A stretch of 64,000 nt of DNA, from contig NZ_WJNG01000017.1 of the NCBI RefSeq assembly GCF_009649745.1, positions 1-64,000 of the forward strand, in the 5' to 3' direction. The notes beneath the pieces were generated by a model. The model was not told the origin of the DNA, did no database searches, and saw only the letters and a program-made list of their open reading frames with translations. Below are positions 1 through 8,831 of the stretch, piece by piece (the stretch's first letter is position 1; the number at the start of each line of letters is the position of its first letter). The position numbers and the translations under genes are program-made. This stretch comes from Aquibacillus halophilus. Its GTDB lineage: Bacteria > Bacillota > Bacilli > Bacillales > Amphibacillaceae.

Positions 1-191
1 CCTATGGGAACAGCGCGTGTCCGAAGACCCCGGAAGAATCGCTTTTTGATTCTGAGGAGGCTGAGGCCGTGCCCATGGAAAGCGAAGTATTCTGCCGGAA
101 CGGCATGTAAGCATTCAACTTTAATTACTGTCAGAGATAAAAGATACTACGACGTAGTCTATGGATATTCTGTCACAACAATGGTCTTATA
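1..191 (+). repeat. Dispersed intergenic repeat, family B, truncated by window edge
   Basis: The segment holds the core seen again at 42661-42910 and, inverted, at 59960-60185: a GGGAACAGCGCG block, CGAAGACCCC, a GAGGAGGCTGAGG block, and GGAAAGCGAAGTATTCTGCC. It is followed by an arm containing GACGTAGTCTATGGAT and TGTCACAACAAT, which is the inverse of the arm that begins the 59960 and 63841 copies. The short open frame across it is a by-product of the repeat. The remaining bases to 342 hold nothing recognisable apart from the next gene's ribosome binding site. Confidence 0.75.
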
Positions 192-342
192 AAAAAACAT
201 CTTTTCATACGCCAGATAGGCTATAACTCTCAAAAACTCCTCAATAGATTTATGCCCATTATTGCCTTGGGTGGTAGCGGAAATGATAATAAATGAATAG
301 GTTAATCATGTAGATTGAATTTAGAGGGAGGAACAGTTCATA

Positions 343-996
343 ATGCCAAAAAGAGGAAATAATGGTTCTAATCCATATGGAAATCAAATGAATTGGGATC
401 AACAACCATATCCACCAAACTTTGAAGGCCCGTTACCAGGCCCAGGCGGAGGAGGCTGGAATCAGCAGCCATACCCGCCAAACTTTGAAGGCCCGTTACC
501 AGGCCCAGGTGGAGGAGGTTGGAATCAGCAGCCATACCCGCCAAACTTTGAAGGCCCGTTACCAGGCCCAGGTGGAGGAGGTTGGAATCAGCAGCCATAT
601 CCGCCAAACTTTGAAGGCCCGTTACCAGGCCCAGGTGGAGGAGGCTGGAATCAGCAGCCATACCCGCCAAACTTTGAAGGCCCATTACCAGGCCCAGGTG
701 GAGGAGACTGGAATCAGCAACCATACCCGCCAAACTTTGAAGGCCCATTACCAGGCCCAGGTGGAGGAGGCTGGAATCAGCAGCCATACCCACCAAACTT
801 TGAAGGCCCGTTACCAGGCCCAGGCGGAGGAGGATGGAATCAGCAGCCATACCCGCCAAACTTTGAAGGCCCGTTACCAGGTCCCAACAACGCAAACTGG
901 AACCAGACGCCATCTAACCAGCAAGGCTTAAACAATGGAGCTTGGAATCAAATGCCATCAAATTTTGGGTCGTTACCGGGTCTTTATAACGAGTAA
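343..996 (+). CDS. Pro/Gly/Asn-rich tandem-repeat protein, function unknown
   Basis: A 217-residue protein begins 12 bases after a good GGGAGG ribosome binding site. Residues 1-17 are a polar head. Residues 18-185 are eight near-identical 21-residue units (W-N-Q-Q-P-Y-P-P-N-F-E-G-P-L-P-G-P-G-G-G-G), and residues 186-217 are a shorter tail with two more W-N-Q motifs. There is no signal peptide, membrane segment or cysteine. I do not recognise a named family. Low-complexity Trp/Tyr/Pro/Gly proteins of this kind in spore formers are often spore-coat or surface proteins, but that is inference only. The gene stands alone, with its own terminator. The DNA repeats are so uniform that copy number probably varies between strains. 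Confidence 0.8.
   Translation: MPKRGNNGSNPYGNQMNWDQQPYPPNFEGPLPGPGGGGWNQQPYPPNFEGPLPGPGGGGWNQQPYPPNFEGPLPGPGGGGWNQQPYPPNFEGPLPGPGGGGWNQQPYPPNFEGPLPGPGGGDWNQQPYPPNFEGPLPGPGGGGWNQQPYPPNFEGPLPGPGGGGWNQQPYPPNFEGPLPGPNNANWNQTPSNQQGLNNGAWNQMPSNFGSLPGLYNE
394..897 (+). repeat. Eight tandem 63-bp repeats inside the coding region
   Basis: Eight direct repeats of 63 bp (21 codons) run head to tail and differ only at scattered third-codon positions and in the last glycine of one unit. Because 63 is a multiple of 3, every other frame, including one on the minus strand, also stays open. Those frames are artefacts of the repeat. Confidence 0.95.
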
Positions 997-1036
997 GAGA
1001 ATAAGAAATTACCAAAAAAATTAAGAGAACTGCTTT

Positions 1037-1070
1037 AAGGTTAACTATTCGTTTAGTTAACCTTTTGTTT
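1037..1070 (+). terminator. Intrinsic terminator of the repeat-protein gene
   Basis: The 11-bp stem AAGGTTAACTA / TAGTTAACCTT has a short loop and is followed by a T-rich run. The rest of the 997-1311 intergenic stretch shows nothing else I can identify, apart from the ribosome binding site of the next gene. Confidence 0.8.
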
Positions 1071-1311
1071 TGAATAAAACAAATAAGAGGAGCGGATACC
1101 TCTGGAATGTCCTAATGCTTTATATAATTTTTAAAAATATAATTTTGCTGTCGGTCTATCTAAGTGATAGACTATTAAGAAAACTGGAGATTGTTAGACT
1201 TATATTTTCATGAACAGAACGCGAGATAGTGATTTTTTAATCCTTTGATCCATAGATATGTGGGTAATTTAAGTGATGATGCTAGTTTGATAAAATAGGG
1301 GGTAATACTAA

Positions 1312-2658
1312 ATGATTCAAAATGTAAAAGAACAAATTAAAACTACTAAAAGTTACTTAAGAAAACAAACACTAAATACAATTCTAGAACAATTTGATGG
1401 TAATTTAATGGGCCTTAGTCAGACAGAACGTCGCATTAAATATGACAAGATGAAGGTAGACGCTTATAGCTTTTTCCGAGGAAGTGCTTATTTATTTTAT
1501 TATGATGTGACGAATATTCCATTTTCCTATCATACACCTGAAGATAAACCGACATGGGTGATGGGTGACCTTCATTTTGATAATTACAGCGGCTTTCAAA
1601 ACGAAGATGAACAGATTGTATTTGATGTTGATGATTTTGATGAAGGTTATCTCGGTTCCTATTTATTTGATGTCTTACGCATGGTAGTCAGTATTCGCTT
1701 GTTCACGGAACAGCAAGGTTTTTCCGAAGCAGACCAAGACAAATTTGTGGAAGTGTATTTAAAATCCTATTGCAAGAAACTAAAGAAGTTTGCAGAAGGG
1801 GAAGCTGACCCGGTTACAACACAATTTACAACTGAAAATACAAAGGGCCGTATCAAGAAGATGTTAACAAAACTAGAAGACCGTAAAGCAACTCATGAAC
1901 TTCATAAACAAACAACTATCGATGAAAATGGCAACAGAATATTTACTCGAGAGAGCATAAAGTTGGAATCCATATCGAATAATGAGTACAAGGGAATCAT
2001 GAAGAACTGGAACCAATATCTCGAAAGCTTAACTGAAGAATCCTTTCTAAATGAAGAACACTATCAAATTAAGGACATTGTTAAGAAAAAAGGTTCGGGC
2101 ATTGGTTCGACTGGATTAAAACGGTTTTATATATTGATAGAAGGACAACAGGATAATGTACATCATGATGACATCATTTTAGAGGTAAAGGAAGCACGTG
2201 CGCCTATTCCAACGTACTTCTTTCCCTATAATGAAGCATTTTGGAATGCAAATAAACATCAAGGAAAGCGCGTAATAACAACTCAACAAGCAATGCATCA
2301 CAAAGCGGACCCGTATTTGGGTTACTTTACCATCAATAATCGGGAATTCTATGTCCGTGAACGCTCTCCTTATGAGAAGGATTTAAAACCCAAGCATCTT
2401 CAGGAGTGGAAGGAAGTAAAACGAACATTAAAGACGATGGGTAAAATAACGGCAAAAATTCACTCGCGAGCTGACACGGATATTGAGCATGGAATTCTTA
2501 ATTATCATAGTGAACAGGAAATCCTAAAGGCAATCGACGGAGACAATAGTGGATTTGTAAAAGAAATGGTTATGTGGTCAAAGTTTTATAAAAACCGTGT
2601 GGAAGAGGATTACGGATTATTTAATGAATGGTTAACGGAGAGCTTCTACAAGAAATAG
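1312..2658 (+). CDS. DUF2252 family protein
   Basis: A 448-residue protein with the hallmarks of DUF2252 (COG4320): FFRG at residues 54-57, GDLHFDN at 85-91 and FDVDDFDE at 104-111. The H-x-D-N and D-x-D-D motifs resemble the catalytic and metal-binding loops of aminoglycoside-phosphotransferase-like kinases, so a kinase-type fold is plausible. The family has no established reaction that I know of. There is no signal peptide, so it is probably cytoplasmic. A GGGGGT ribosome binding site precedes the ATG. It is monocistronic, followed by a large hairpin, and unrelated in function to the molybdenum genes downstream. Confidence 0.85.
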   Translation: MIQNVKEQIKTTKSYLRKQTLNTILEQFDGNLMGLSQTERRIKYDKMKVDAYSFFRGSAYLFYYDVTNIPFSYHTPEDKPTWVMGDLHFDNYSGFQNEDEQIVFDVDDFDEGYLGSYLFDVLRMVVSIRLFTEQQGFSEADQDKFVEVYLKSYCKKLKKFAEGEADPVTTQFTTENTKGRIKKMLTKLEDRKATHELHKQTTIDENGNRIFTRESIKLESISNNEYKGIMKNWNQYLESLTEESFLNEEHYQIKDIVKKKGSGIGSTGLKRFYILIEGQQDNVHHDDIILEVKEARAPIPTYFFPYNEAFWNANKHQGKRVITTQQAMHHKADPYLGYFTINNREFYVRERSPYEKDLKPKHLQEWKEVKRTLKTMGKITAKIHSRADTDIEHGILNYHSEQEILKAIDGDNSGFVKEMVMWSKFYKNRVEEDYGLFNEWLTESFYKK

Positions 2659-2668
2659 TTTTTTATAA

Positions 2669-2716
2669 CTTTCTCACAGTCCATTTTTTTGCTCAACAAA
2701 TTGGAGTGTGAGAAAG
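2669..2716 (+). other. Long imperfect hairpin between DUF2252 gene and moaB
   Basis: The inverted repeat CTTTCTCACA / TGTGAGAAAG encloses a second nearly complementary pair (TCCATTTTTTT against AACAAATTGGA), giving a stem of about 21 bp with few mismatches. No U-run follows the right arm. It may act as a terminator or processing site for the upstream gene, or be part of the moaB leader. Confidence 0.5.
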
Positions 2717-2756
2717 AATTTATTAGATCTTGAAATTTTAATAGAGGGGTTAAAAT

Positions 2757-3266
2757 ATGTTAGAAAAACACCGAAAAGTATCAGCTAAATCTGTTAACTG
2801 TACTATTATCACTGTTAGTGACACTAGAACAGAGGAGAATGATAAAAGTGGGCAGTTGATTAAAAAACTGTTAACTGAACAAGGACATGTCATATCAGAT
2901 TATACAATTGTACATGATGAACAAGATGAGATTAATCGAGCGCTCGAAAAGGCAACTGAAGATTCGGGAGTAGCTGCGGTTATATTAAACGGAGGAACAG
3001 GTATAGCAAAAAGAGACGTGACGATCGAGGTAGTTCAATCATCATTAGACAAGGAAATTCCCGGGTTTGGAGAACTCTTTCGAATGTTAAGCTATCAAAA
3101 GGATATCGGGTCAGCTGCACTTCTATCACGTGCAATTGCAGGGGTGATAAACAATACGGCTGTCTTTTCAATCCCGGGATCTTCTGGTGCTGTTCGTTTA
3201 GCAATGAATGACCTAATCCTACCTGAATTAGGTCATATTGTAATGGAAGTAGAGAAAGATAACTGA
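2757..3266 (+). CDS. moaB: Molybdenum cofactor biosynthesis protein MoaB
   Basis: A 169-residue protein of the MogA/MoaB family, which adenylylates molybdopterin so that molybdate can be inserted during molybdenum cofactor synthesis. Visible motifs are SDTR at residues 21-24, the nucleotide/MPT-binding NGGTG at 78-82, and IPGFGELFR at 101-109. Length is normal for the family. The start follows a GAGGGG ribosome binding site. It faces moaC convergently across an inverted-repeat segment, and modA/modB lie beyond, so this is a small molybdenum cluster. Confidence 0.93.
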   Translation: MLEKHRKVSAKSVNCTIITVSDTRTEENDKSGQLIKKLLTEQGHVISDYTIVHDEQDEINRALEKATEDSGVAAVILNGGTGIAKRDVTIEVVQSSLDKEIPGFGELFRMLSYQKDIGSAALLSRAIAGVINNTAVFSIPGSSGAVRLAMNDLILPELGHIVMEVEKDN

Positions 3267-3281
3267 AAAGTTGGCATTCGA

Positions 3282-3392
3282 GTCAATTTCATAATCACCT
3301 TACACAGCAATTTGCAACTCCCTATAATTTGAGTACGATTTGGCCCAATTATGTGTGATGACAATTTAGAAAATTAGTATTATGAAATTGAC
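3282..3392. repeat. MITE-like segment with 14-bp terminal inverted repeats
   Basis: A perfect 14-bp inverted repeat, GTCAATTTCATAAT (3282-3295) and ATTATGAAATTGAC (3379-3392), bounds a 111-bp segment between the convergent moaB and moaC genes. Inside, TTACACA and TGTGTGA extend the pairing, so most of the segment could fold into one imperfect hairpin. It could be a miniature inverted-repeat element or a bidirectional terminator with a long loop. No target-site duplication is obvious. Confidence 0.45.
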
Positions 3393-3401
3393 TAATTATG
3401 A

Positions 3402-3893
3402 TTAATTGTTGTCTCGTTTGTAATCGCCACTTTTTCCGCCAGTTTTTTCTTGTAAGTATGTTTGTCCAATAACCATGCCTTTGTCAACTGCCTTACACAT
3501 ATCGTATATGGTTAGAGCAGTAACAGAAGCCGCGGTAAGTGCTTCCATTTCAACACCTGTATTCCCCTTAGTTTTGACCTCTACCGTTATTAATAACTCC
3601 TGATTTTCATGCTCATGTAACTGCCAATCAAAAGTTATGTCAACTCCGCTAAGTGGAAGCGGGTGGCACATGGGAATGATTGTAGAGGTTTGTTTGGCTG
3701 CCATAATACCAGCAACTTGGGCAACAGCTAATACGTCTCCTTTACCAACTTTATGATTAGTGATTTGTTGGTATATTTTTTTATTAACGAAGATGCTTGA
3801 ATGGGCGATTGCTTTTCGGAATGTTGCTGATTTCTCTGTAATGTCGACCATCTTTGCTCGACCTTGTTCGTTCATATGTGTAAATTCTGACAA
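3402..3893 (-). CDS. moaC: Cyclic pyranopterin monophosphate synthase MoaC
   Basis: A 163-residue protein that converts the GTP-derived intermediate made by MoaA into cyclic pyranopterin monophosphate, the first stage of molybdenum cofactor synthesis. Conserved features are GRAKMVDI near the N-terminus, the MCHPLPL loop, and the TGVEMEAL segment. I choose the TTG at 3893: GAGGTG lies 6 bases upstream, and the resulting [15 protein letters not shown] matches the usual MoaC N-terminus. The upstream GTG (3902) and ATG (3899) are too close to that ribosome binding site. It is monocistronic and convergent with moaB. Confidence 0.93.
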   Translation of the reverse strand: MSEFTHMNEQGRAKMVDITEKSATFRKAIAHSSIFVNKKIYQQITNHKVGKGDVLAVAQVAGIMAAKQTSTIIPMCHPLPLSGVDITFDWQLHEHENQELLITVEVKTKGNTGVEMEALTAASVTALTIYDMCKAVDKGMVIGQTYLQEKTGGKSGDYKRDNN

Positions 3894-4032
3894 ATTCATC
3901 ACCTCAATATTACTTTTGTTAATCGTATCCTACATTATAACAAAAAAGTAGGTAAAGTATTTACTCCTAGTAGACCTATACTTATGCTATTGATAGAATT
4001 GGTATGTAAGTATTGTGAAAGGTCGGTCATCG

Positions 4033-4833
4033 ATGAAAAAAAGTAGACATTACCATCTGTTCTTAATTGGTATAATTATTTTATTATCCGCATGTTCAAT
4101 GAATTCAACTCCAAATGAGAATCAAGAAGAAAATATAGATTTAACTATTTCGGCAGCCTCTAGTATGGTAGAGGTCCTAGAAGAGCTTCGTACAAATTTT
4201 GAACAAGAAAACAACACAATTAATGTTTCATTTAACTTCGGCTCATCCGGATCCTTGCAACAACAAATAGCTCATGGTGCACCGGTGGACATATTTATCT
4301 CAGCTGCAGAGGATAAGTTTCACCCTTTGCTTGACCAAGGAATGATAGTAGATAACTACTATACAACTATTGTAGAAAATGAACTTGTCTTAATTGAACC
4401 AACCCATCAGGATAATAAAATGATGTCTTTTGATGATTTGCTGGGAGAAGAAGTTCAGACTATCGCCATTGGGACGCCAGAAACCGTTCCGGCAGGTTAC
4501 TATGCAAAGGAATTACTAGAAAATTTAGAGCTATATGATCTACTTCAGGAAAAGTTGATTCCTACAAAAGATGTACGTCAGGTATTAAATTATGTAGAGA
4601 CAGGTAATACTCGGGCAGGAATTGTTTATCGAACAGATGCATTAAGCTCTAATTTAGTTCGAATCGTTGAGACTGCGAGCAAAGAGAGTCACTCTCCTAT
4701 TAATTATCCGATTGGGGTCCTAAAACAATCTCAACAAAAAGAAGCAGCTATTTTATTTTTTAATTACATAACGAGCGAGAAGTCTTTAAAAATTTTTGAA
4801 GAGTATGGGTTTGTGCCTGTGAGGGATTCTTGA
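4033..4833 (+). CDS. modA: Molybdate ABC transporter substrate-binding lipoprotein ModA
   Basis: A 266-residue lipoprotein that captures molybdate outside the membrane and delivers it to the permease. A lysine-rich N-terminus and hydrophobic stretch end in the lipobox LLSAC. Then come the family's ISAASSM motif, the SSGSLQQQI anion-binding loop, and GAPVDIFISA. I take the ATG at 4033 rather than the GTG at 4015, because it gives a normal signal peptide (MKKSRHYHLF) and a GAAAGGTCGG sequence precedes it. The stop codon overlaps the modB start (TGATG), so translation is probably coupled. Confidence 0.92.
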   Translation: MKKSRHYHLFLIGIIILLSACSMNSTPNENQEENIDLTISAASSMVEVLEELRTNFEQENNTINVSFNFGSSGSLQQQIAHGAPVDIFISAAEDKFHPLLDQGMIVDNYYTTIVENELVLIEPTHQDNKMMSFDDLLGEEVQTIAIGTPETVPAGYYAKELLENLELYDLLQEKLIPTKDVRQVLNYVETGNTRAGIVYRTDALSSNLVRIVETASKESHSPINYPIGVLKQSQQKEAAILFFNYITSEKSLKIFEEYGFVPVRDS

Positions 4834-5489
4834 TGCTAACAAGTCAATTTTGGGAACCAATTCAATTATCACTACTAGTTGCTACTTGTGCAGCAATTAT
4901 TGTTGCCTTTAGTGGTACGGTTATTGGTTGGTTTATGTCCAGAAAAAAATTTAAAGGGAAAACGGCAATAGAAACAATAATGCTATTACCTATTGTGTTA
5001 CCACCAACAGTCATTGGCTTTTTGCTAGTCATTTTATTTGGTAGAAATGGGCCAGTTGGTGAACTAATTCATTCACTTTTCAATCAATCTATTTTATTTA
5101 CAGTTTGGGCCGCGATCATCGCTGCGATTGTTGTTTCATTTCCTTTAATGTACCAATCAGCTAAAACAGGGTTTCAATCAATCGGAAAAGATATTCATGA
5201 AGCGGCCCGAATTGATGGTGCAAATGAACGGGAAATCTTAAGATATATATCAGTTCCACTATGCTATAAGTCACTCGTAGCGGGTGTAACATTAAGCTTC
5301 GCTAGAGCATTGGGTGAATTTGGTGCAACAATCATGTTTGCTGGAAATATCCCTGGAAGGACTCAAACAATCCCGACAGCTATCTATGTAGCTTTTGAGT
5401 CGAATCAAATGTCATTGGCATGGGCTTGGGTTCTTTCAATCATTGTAATATCCTACATTATGCTTTTTCTGTTACGCAGGTCTAATTAA
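4833..5489 (+). CDS. modB: Molybdate ABC transporter permease ModB
   Basis: A 218-residue integral membrane protein with about five to six hydrophobic segments. It carries the binding-protein-dependent permease EAA loop (HEAARIDGANEREILRYIS) that docks on the ATPase. ALGEFGATIMFAGN is typical of ModB/CysT permeases. The ATG at 4833 shares one base with the modA stop. A strong terminator follows directly, so the ATPase gene modC that normally follows is absent here. The transporter must borrow an ATPase encoded elsewhere. Confidence 0.92.
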   Translation: MLTSQFWEPIQLSLLVATCAAIIVAFSGTVIGWFMSRKKFKGKTAIETIMLLPIVLPPTVIGFLLVILFGRNGPVGELIHSLFNQSILFTVWAAIIAAIVVSFPLMYQSAKTGFQSIGKDIHEAARIDGANEREILRYISVPLCYKSLVAGVTLSFARALGEFGATIMFAGNIPGRTQTIPTAIYVAFESNQMSLAWAWVLSIIVISYIMLFLLRRSN

Positions 5490-5522
5490 ATGTGACATTT
5501 TAGTGACAATAACCCTAATACA

Positions 5523-5561
5523 AATGGCGTGTGGGATATAACCCCCACACGCCATTGTTTT
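5523..5561. terminator. Bidirectional terminator between modB and the DUF2892 gene
   Basis: A 14-bp GC-rich stem, AATGGCGTGTGGGG paired with CCCCACACGCCATT, has flanking A/T runs on both sides. It serves modB on the plus strand and the convergent gene on the minus strand, whose last codons lie at its edge. Confidence 0.9.
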
Positions 5562-5844
5562 AGGATGGATTAATAGCTTCTTCTAAATCCTCTTCTTTTG
5601 GTACATCCTCACTGTCCTCACTATCTTCAGTATCACTATTGTTCATATAGTTAGTAATAACAGCGGTTACAGGGCAGTACCGGACGATTCCCTCAGCGAT
5701 TTTCATTGCAGCTAAAACCACTAAAACCATCGATCCTTGATGATAAGGACGACGCATCATTTTAACGCTAGCATAGGTCAAAAGAGTAAAACCACATGTA
5801 ATTCTTACTAGTGCATTCAATATACCGATATTTTGTCGAATCAT
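5560..5844 (-). CDS. DUF2892 family small membrane protein
   Basis: A protein of about 94 residues with the N-terminal NIGILNALVRITCG motif, two hydrophobic segments, and the RYCPVTAVI motif typical of DUF2892 (the YgaP-type transmembrane domain). The C-terminal 25 residues are strongly acidic (Asp/Glu/Ser). I prefer the ATG at 5844 (MIRQNIG), with AAAGGATGG upstream. An in-frame ATG at 5862 would add six residues, but the ribosome binding site lies inside that extension. The function of the family is not established. Confidence 0.8.
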   Translation of the reverse strand: MIRQNIGILNALVRITCGFTLLTYASVKMMRRPYHQGSMVLVVLAAMKIAEGIVRYCPVTAVITNYMNNSDTEDSEDSEDVPKEEDLEEAINPS

Positions 5845-5928
5845 TTCTTTCCATCCTTTCATAACTTAGTGCGTTGTATTTAACGGTGTGTTACTATAAA
5901 AAAAACAAGAGAATTTGGGGAGATTTCC

Positions 5929-7671
5929 ATGAATGAGCATCTTTATCGTTGGAGAAATAAAGAGTTAAGAGAGCATGTATCTGTTGTTGATGGAACACTT
6001 GCACCAACCTTGGTTCTTAAAAATGCAATTTACTTAAATGTTTTTTTAAAACAATGGATTAAGGCACATATATGGATATACAAAGATAGAATTGTATATG
6101 TGGGAGACAATTTCCCGACGAATACATTAAATACGGAAATAGTTAACTGTGAGAAAAAATACATTGTACCAGGCTATATTGAACCACATGCACATCCTTT
6201 TCAACTATATAATCCCCTACAACTGGCAGAATATGCATCAAAAACTGGTACCACAACTCTGGTGAATGATAATTTGTTGTGGATGAATCTAATCACTCAA
6301 AAGAAAGCGTTTACACTATTGGATGATTTCATGACATTACCGATTTCTATGTACTGGTGGACTCGCTTTGATTCACAAACCTTGCTTCAAAATGAACATG
6401 AAATATTTCATGATTCAAATATTTTAGCCTGGCTTAACCATAAAGCTGTGATACAAGGAGGAGAGTTAACTTCTTGGCCACAAGTCTTAGCGGATGATGA
6501 CCACATTCTTTATTGGATGCAAGAAGCTATCCGACTAGGGAAACCAATCGAAGGTCACTTTCCTGGAGCTTCTGAGAGTACATTAACTAAAATGAAATTA
6601 CTTGGAGCCAGCGCTGATCACGAGTCAATGACAGGGGAAGAAGTGTTTAAACGTATTAGTCTTGGCTATCAGGTTGGTTTAAGGTATTCTTCCATCCGTC
6701 CAGATTTACCAAGAATTTTATCTGAACTCAAACAATTGGGGATGAATAACTTCGATGCGTTGACAATGACGACAGATGGCTCTACACCTGCTTTTTACGA
6801 AAAGGGATTGATGAATCAGTGTATTGAAATAGCAATACAACAAGGCGTTCCAATCATAGATGCTTACATGATGGCTAGTTTTAACGCAGCTAAACATTTT
6901 AATATGCATGAACGTTTAGGAAGTATTGCTCCGGGTAGAGTAGCCCATCTTAATATATTGGAATCGAAGGAAAATCCAACCCCAACGTCAGTAATAGCTA
7001 AGGGTCAATGGATGAAAAAGGATGGGCAATTCAGCAATGATAAAGTAAAGATTGACTGGAGAAGCTATGGAATCCAACCGTTAGAGCTAGACTGGGATTT
7101 AGAGGAATCAGATCTGCAATTTTCACTGCCAATTGGCTTGCGGATGGTAAATGATGTCATTATTAAACCATATGCAGTCTCGATAGACGGAAATGTAGAA
7201 GAAATAGATCGAAATCATGATGAATCATTTTTAATGCTTATTGATCGAAAAGGTAAATGGCGTGTAAATACACTAATTAAGGGGTTCACTACCAACCTCG
7301 GTGGACTAGTAAGTTCATATTCGACAACTGGTGATATCGTGCTTATTGGAAAAAGTAAACATGATTTAACAATAGCTTTTAACAGAATGAAAGAACTGGG
7401 TGGTGGAATTGTTCTTGCCGATAAAGGGGAGATTATTTTTGAACTTCCTTTAACACTGTCAGGTTTAATGTATGAAGGTAGTATGGAAAAGTTAATTGAG
7501 AAGGATAAGCAATTAAATAACACACTGAAACAATATGGATATATGTATAATGATCCCCCTTATAACTTGTTGTTTTTATCATCGATTCATTTACCCTTTA
7601 TTCGTATTACCCCTCAAGGGATTGTTGATGTTAAAAAGAAAGAGATATTATTTCCTGCTATCATGAGGTAA
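5929..7671 (+). CDS. yerA: Adenine deaminase-family amidohydrolase YerA
   Basis: A 580-residue member of the adenine deaminase branch of the amidohydrolase superfamily, the same length as B. subtilis YerA. Metal-ligand motifs are visible: EPHAHPF near residue 86, GHFPGA near 215, ADHES near 228, and TDGSTPAFYEKG near 280. The C-terminal adenine-deaminase domain (GLVSSYS, LADKGEIIFELPL) is intact. Whether it deaminates adenine or another purine-like substrate is not settled by sequence. The gene order yerA-yerB-yerC is as in B. subtilis, supporting orthology. Confidence 0.87.
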   Translation: MNEHLYRWRNKELREHVSVVDGTLAPTLVLKNAIYLNVFLKQWIKAHIWIYKDRIVYVGDNFPTNTLNTEIVNCEKKYIVPGYIEPHAHPFQLYNPLQLAEYASKTGTTTLVNDNLLWMNLITQKKAFTLLDDFMTLPISMYWWTRFDSQTLLQNEHEIFHDSNILAWLNHKAVIQGGELTSWPQVLADDDHILYWMQEAIRLGKPIEGHFPGASESTLTKMKLLGASADHESMTGEEVFKRISLGYQVGLRYSSIRPDLPRILSELKQLGMNNFDALTMTTDGSTPAFYEKGLMNQCIEIAIQQGVPIIDAYMMASFNAAKHFNMHERLGSIAPGRVAHLNILESKENPTPTSVIAKGQWMKKDGQFSNDKVKIDWRSYGIQPLELDWDLEESDLQFSLPIGLRMVNDVIIKPYAVSIDGNVEEIDRNHDESFLMLIDRKGKWRVNTLIKGFTTNLGGLVSSYSTTGDIVLIGKSKHDLTIAFNRMKELGGGIVLADKGEIIFELPLTLSGLMYEGSMEKLIEKDKQLNNTLKQYGYMYNDPPYNLLFLSSIHLPFIRITPQGIVDVKKKEILFPAIMR

Positions 7672-7737
7672 GTTTGTTATAATCAAAAAAAGAGAAATTT
7701 CACTATAATGTATGATAGAAGGGGTGTACGGGGATAA

Positions 7738-8802
7738 ATGAGAAACTATTATTGGAAATCTTTGATCTTAATTTTTTTAATTATGACTGTAATAGTAGCA
7801 TGTTCAAAAGAGGAACAAGTGGCAGAACCTAATCCGAATAATGAAGTAGAGGACCCAGAACCAATCGAAGAACCGGAGGAACCGGAACCAGAAGAACCTG
7901 CTTTTAAAAACATGTATCCGTTTAGTGGAGAACCGACAAATGATGAGGTAAACGATCGTGCTGTAGCAGTGATGGTTAATAATCATCCACAAGCTAGACC
8001 ACAGACTGGACTTAACAAAGCGGATATTGTCTTTGAAATATTAGCGGAAGGAAATATTACTAGATTGATGGCGATATTTCAAAGTGAGAAACCGGATGTT
8101 GTTGGACCAGTAAGAAGTGCGCGTCCTTATTACTTTAATATAGCCGATGATTATGGTGCTATCTATGTTCACCACGGTGCAGCTGGATTTATTTTAGATA
8201 TGCTGAAGGCAGGAGCTGCTGATCATTTAGAAGGTATGTTTTATGATAATGACCGTCATCTTTTTAAACGTGAGGATTTCCGAGTTGCTCCTCATAACTC
8301 ATATTTAATATTTGATGCTGTCTATGAAGTTGCACAGGGTAAAGGGTATGAAGTGGAAGAGGATCACAAAGCCATACCATTTTTAAATGAAGAAGAGATA
8401 ATGGCAATTTCAGGAGAAGTTGCTAATGAAATTAGTTTTAATTATGAGGCGACTCCAGTAAGATACACCTATGATACTGAAAGCGAAAAGTACTTTCGGT
8501 TCAATGGAGAAGAACAAACTACAGATCTTGAAACAGGGGAACCGATTCAACTTGATAATGTTTTCTTTGTAGAAACTTATCACGAAGTAGTTGATAGTGC
8601 GGGAAGACGAGAAATAGACTTTAGTTCCGGCGGAAATGCTTATCTATTTCAAAAGGGTAAAGTTCAATCATTAGAGTGGCAAAACATAGATGGACAAATT
8701 ATACCAGTTCAAAATGGCGAGCCGGTAGGTTTTGTACCGGGTAAAACATGGATTAATGTGATACCTACAAGTACAGGTTTAGAAGGTGCCTCCATTCAGT
8801 AA
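7738..8802 (+). CDS. yerB: DUF3048 lipoprotein YerB
   Basis: A 354-residue lipoprotein. The signal peptide ends in the lipobox VIVAC, followed by a Glu/Pro-rich spacer (about residues 25-60) that would hold the domain away from the membrane. The rest is the YerB/DUF3048 domain, recognised by VMVNNHPQARPQTGL, GPVRSARPYY, and the C-terminal GKTWINVIP. It is exported and membrane-anchored; its biochemical role is unknown. It lies between yerA and yerC as in B. subtilis. The ATG follows GGGGTG...GGGGAT ribosome binding sequences. Confidence 0.9.
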   Translation: MRNYYWKSLILIFLIMTVIVACSKEEQVAEPNPNNEVEDPEPIEEPEEPEPEEPAFKNMYPFSGEPTNDEVNDRAVAVMVNNHPQARPQTGLNKADIVFEILAEGNITRLMAIFQSEKPDVVGPVRSARPYYFNIADDYGAIYVHHGAAGFILDMLKAGAADHLEGMFYDNDRHLFKREDFRVAPHNSYLIFDAVYEVAQGKGYEVEEDHKAIPFLNEEEIMAISGEVANEISFNYEATPVRYTYDTESEKYFRFNGEEQTTDLETGEPIQLDNVFFVETYHEVVDSAGRREIDFSSGGNAYLFQKGKVQSLEWQNIDGQIIPVQNGEPVGFVPGKTWINVIPTSTGLEGASIQ

Positions 8803-8831
8803 TATGTCCAGTATAAAGAGAGGTGATCGGA

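Noticed and set aside
394-897. Possible CRISPR array
   Set aside because: Repeats are directly adjacent, in frame, and have no unique spacers.
368-931. Long open frames on the minus strand and in a second plus frame over the 21-residue repeat gene
   Set aside because: They arise because the 63-bp unit is a multiple of three; only the 343-996 frame has a ribosome binding site, a sensible start and a terminator.
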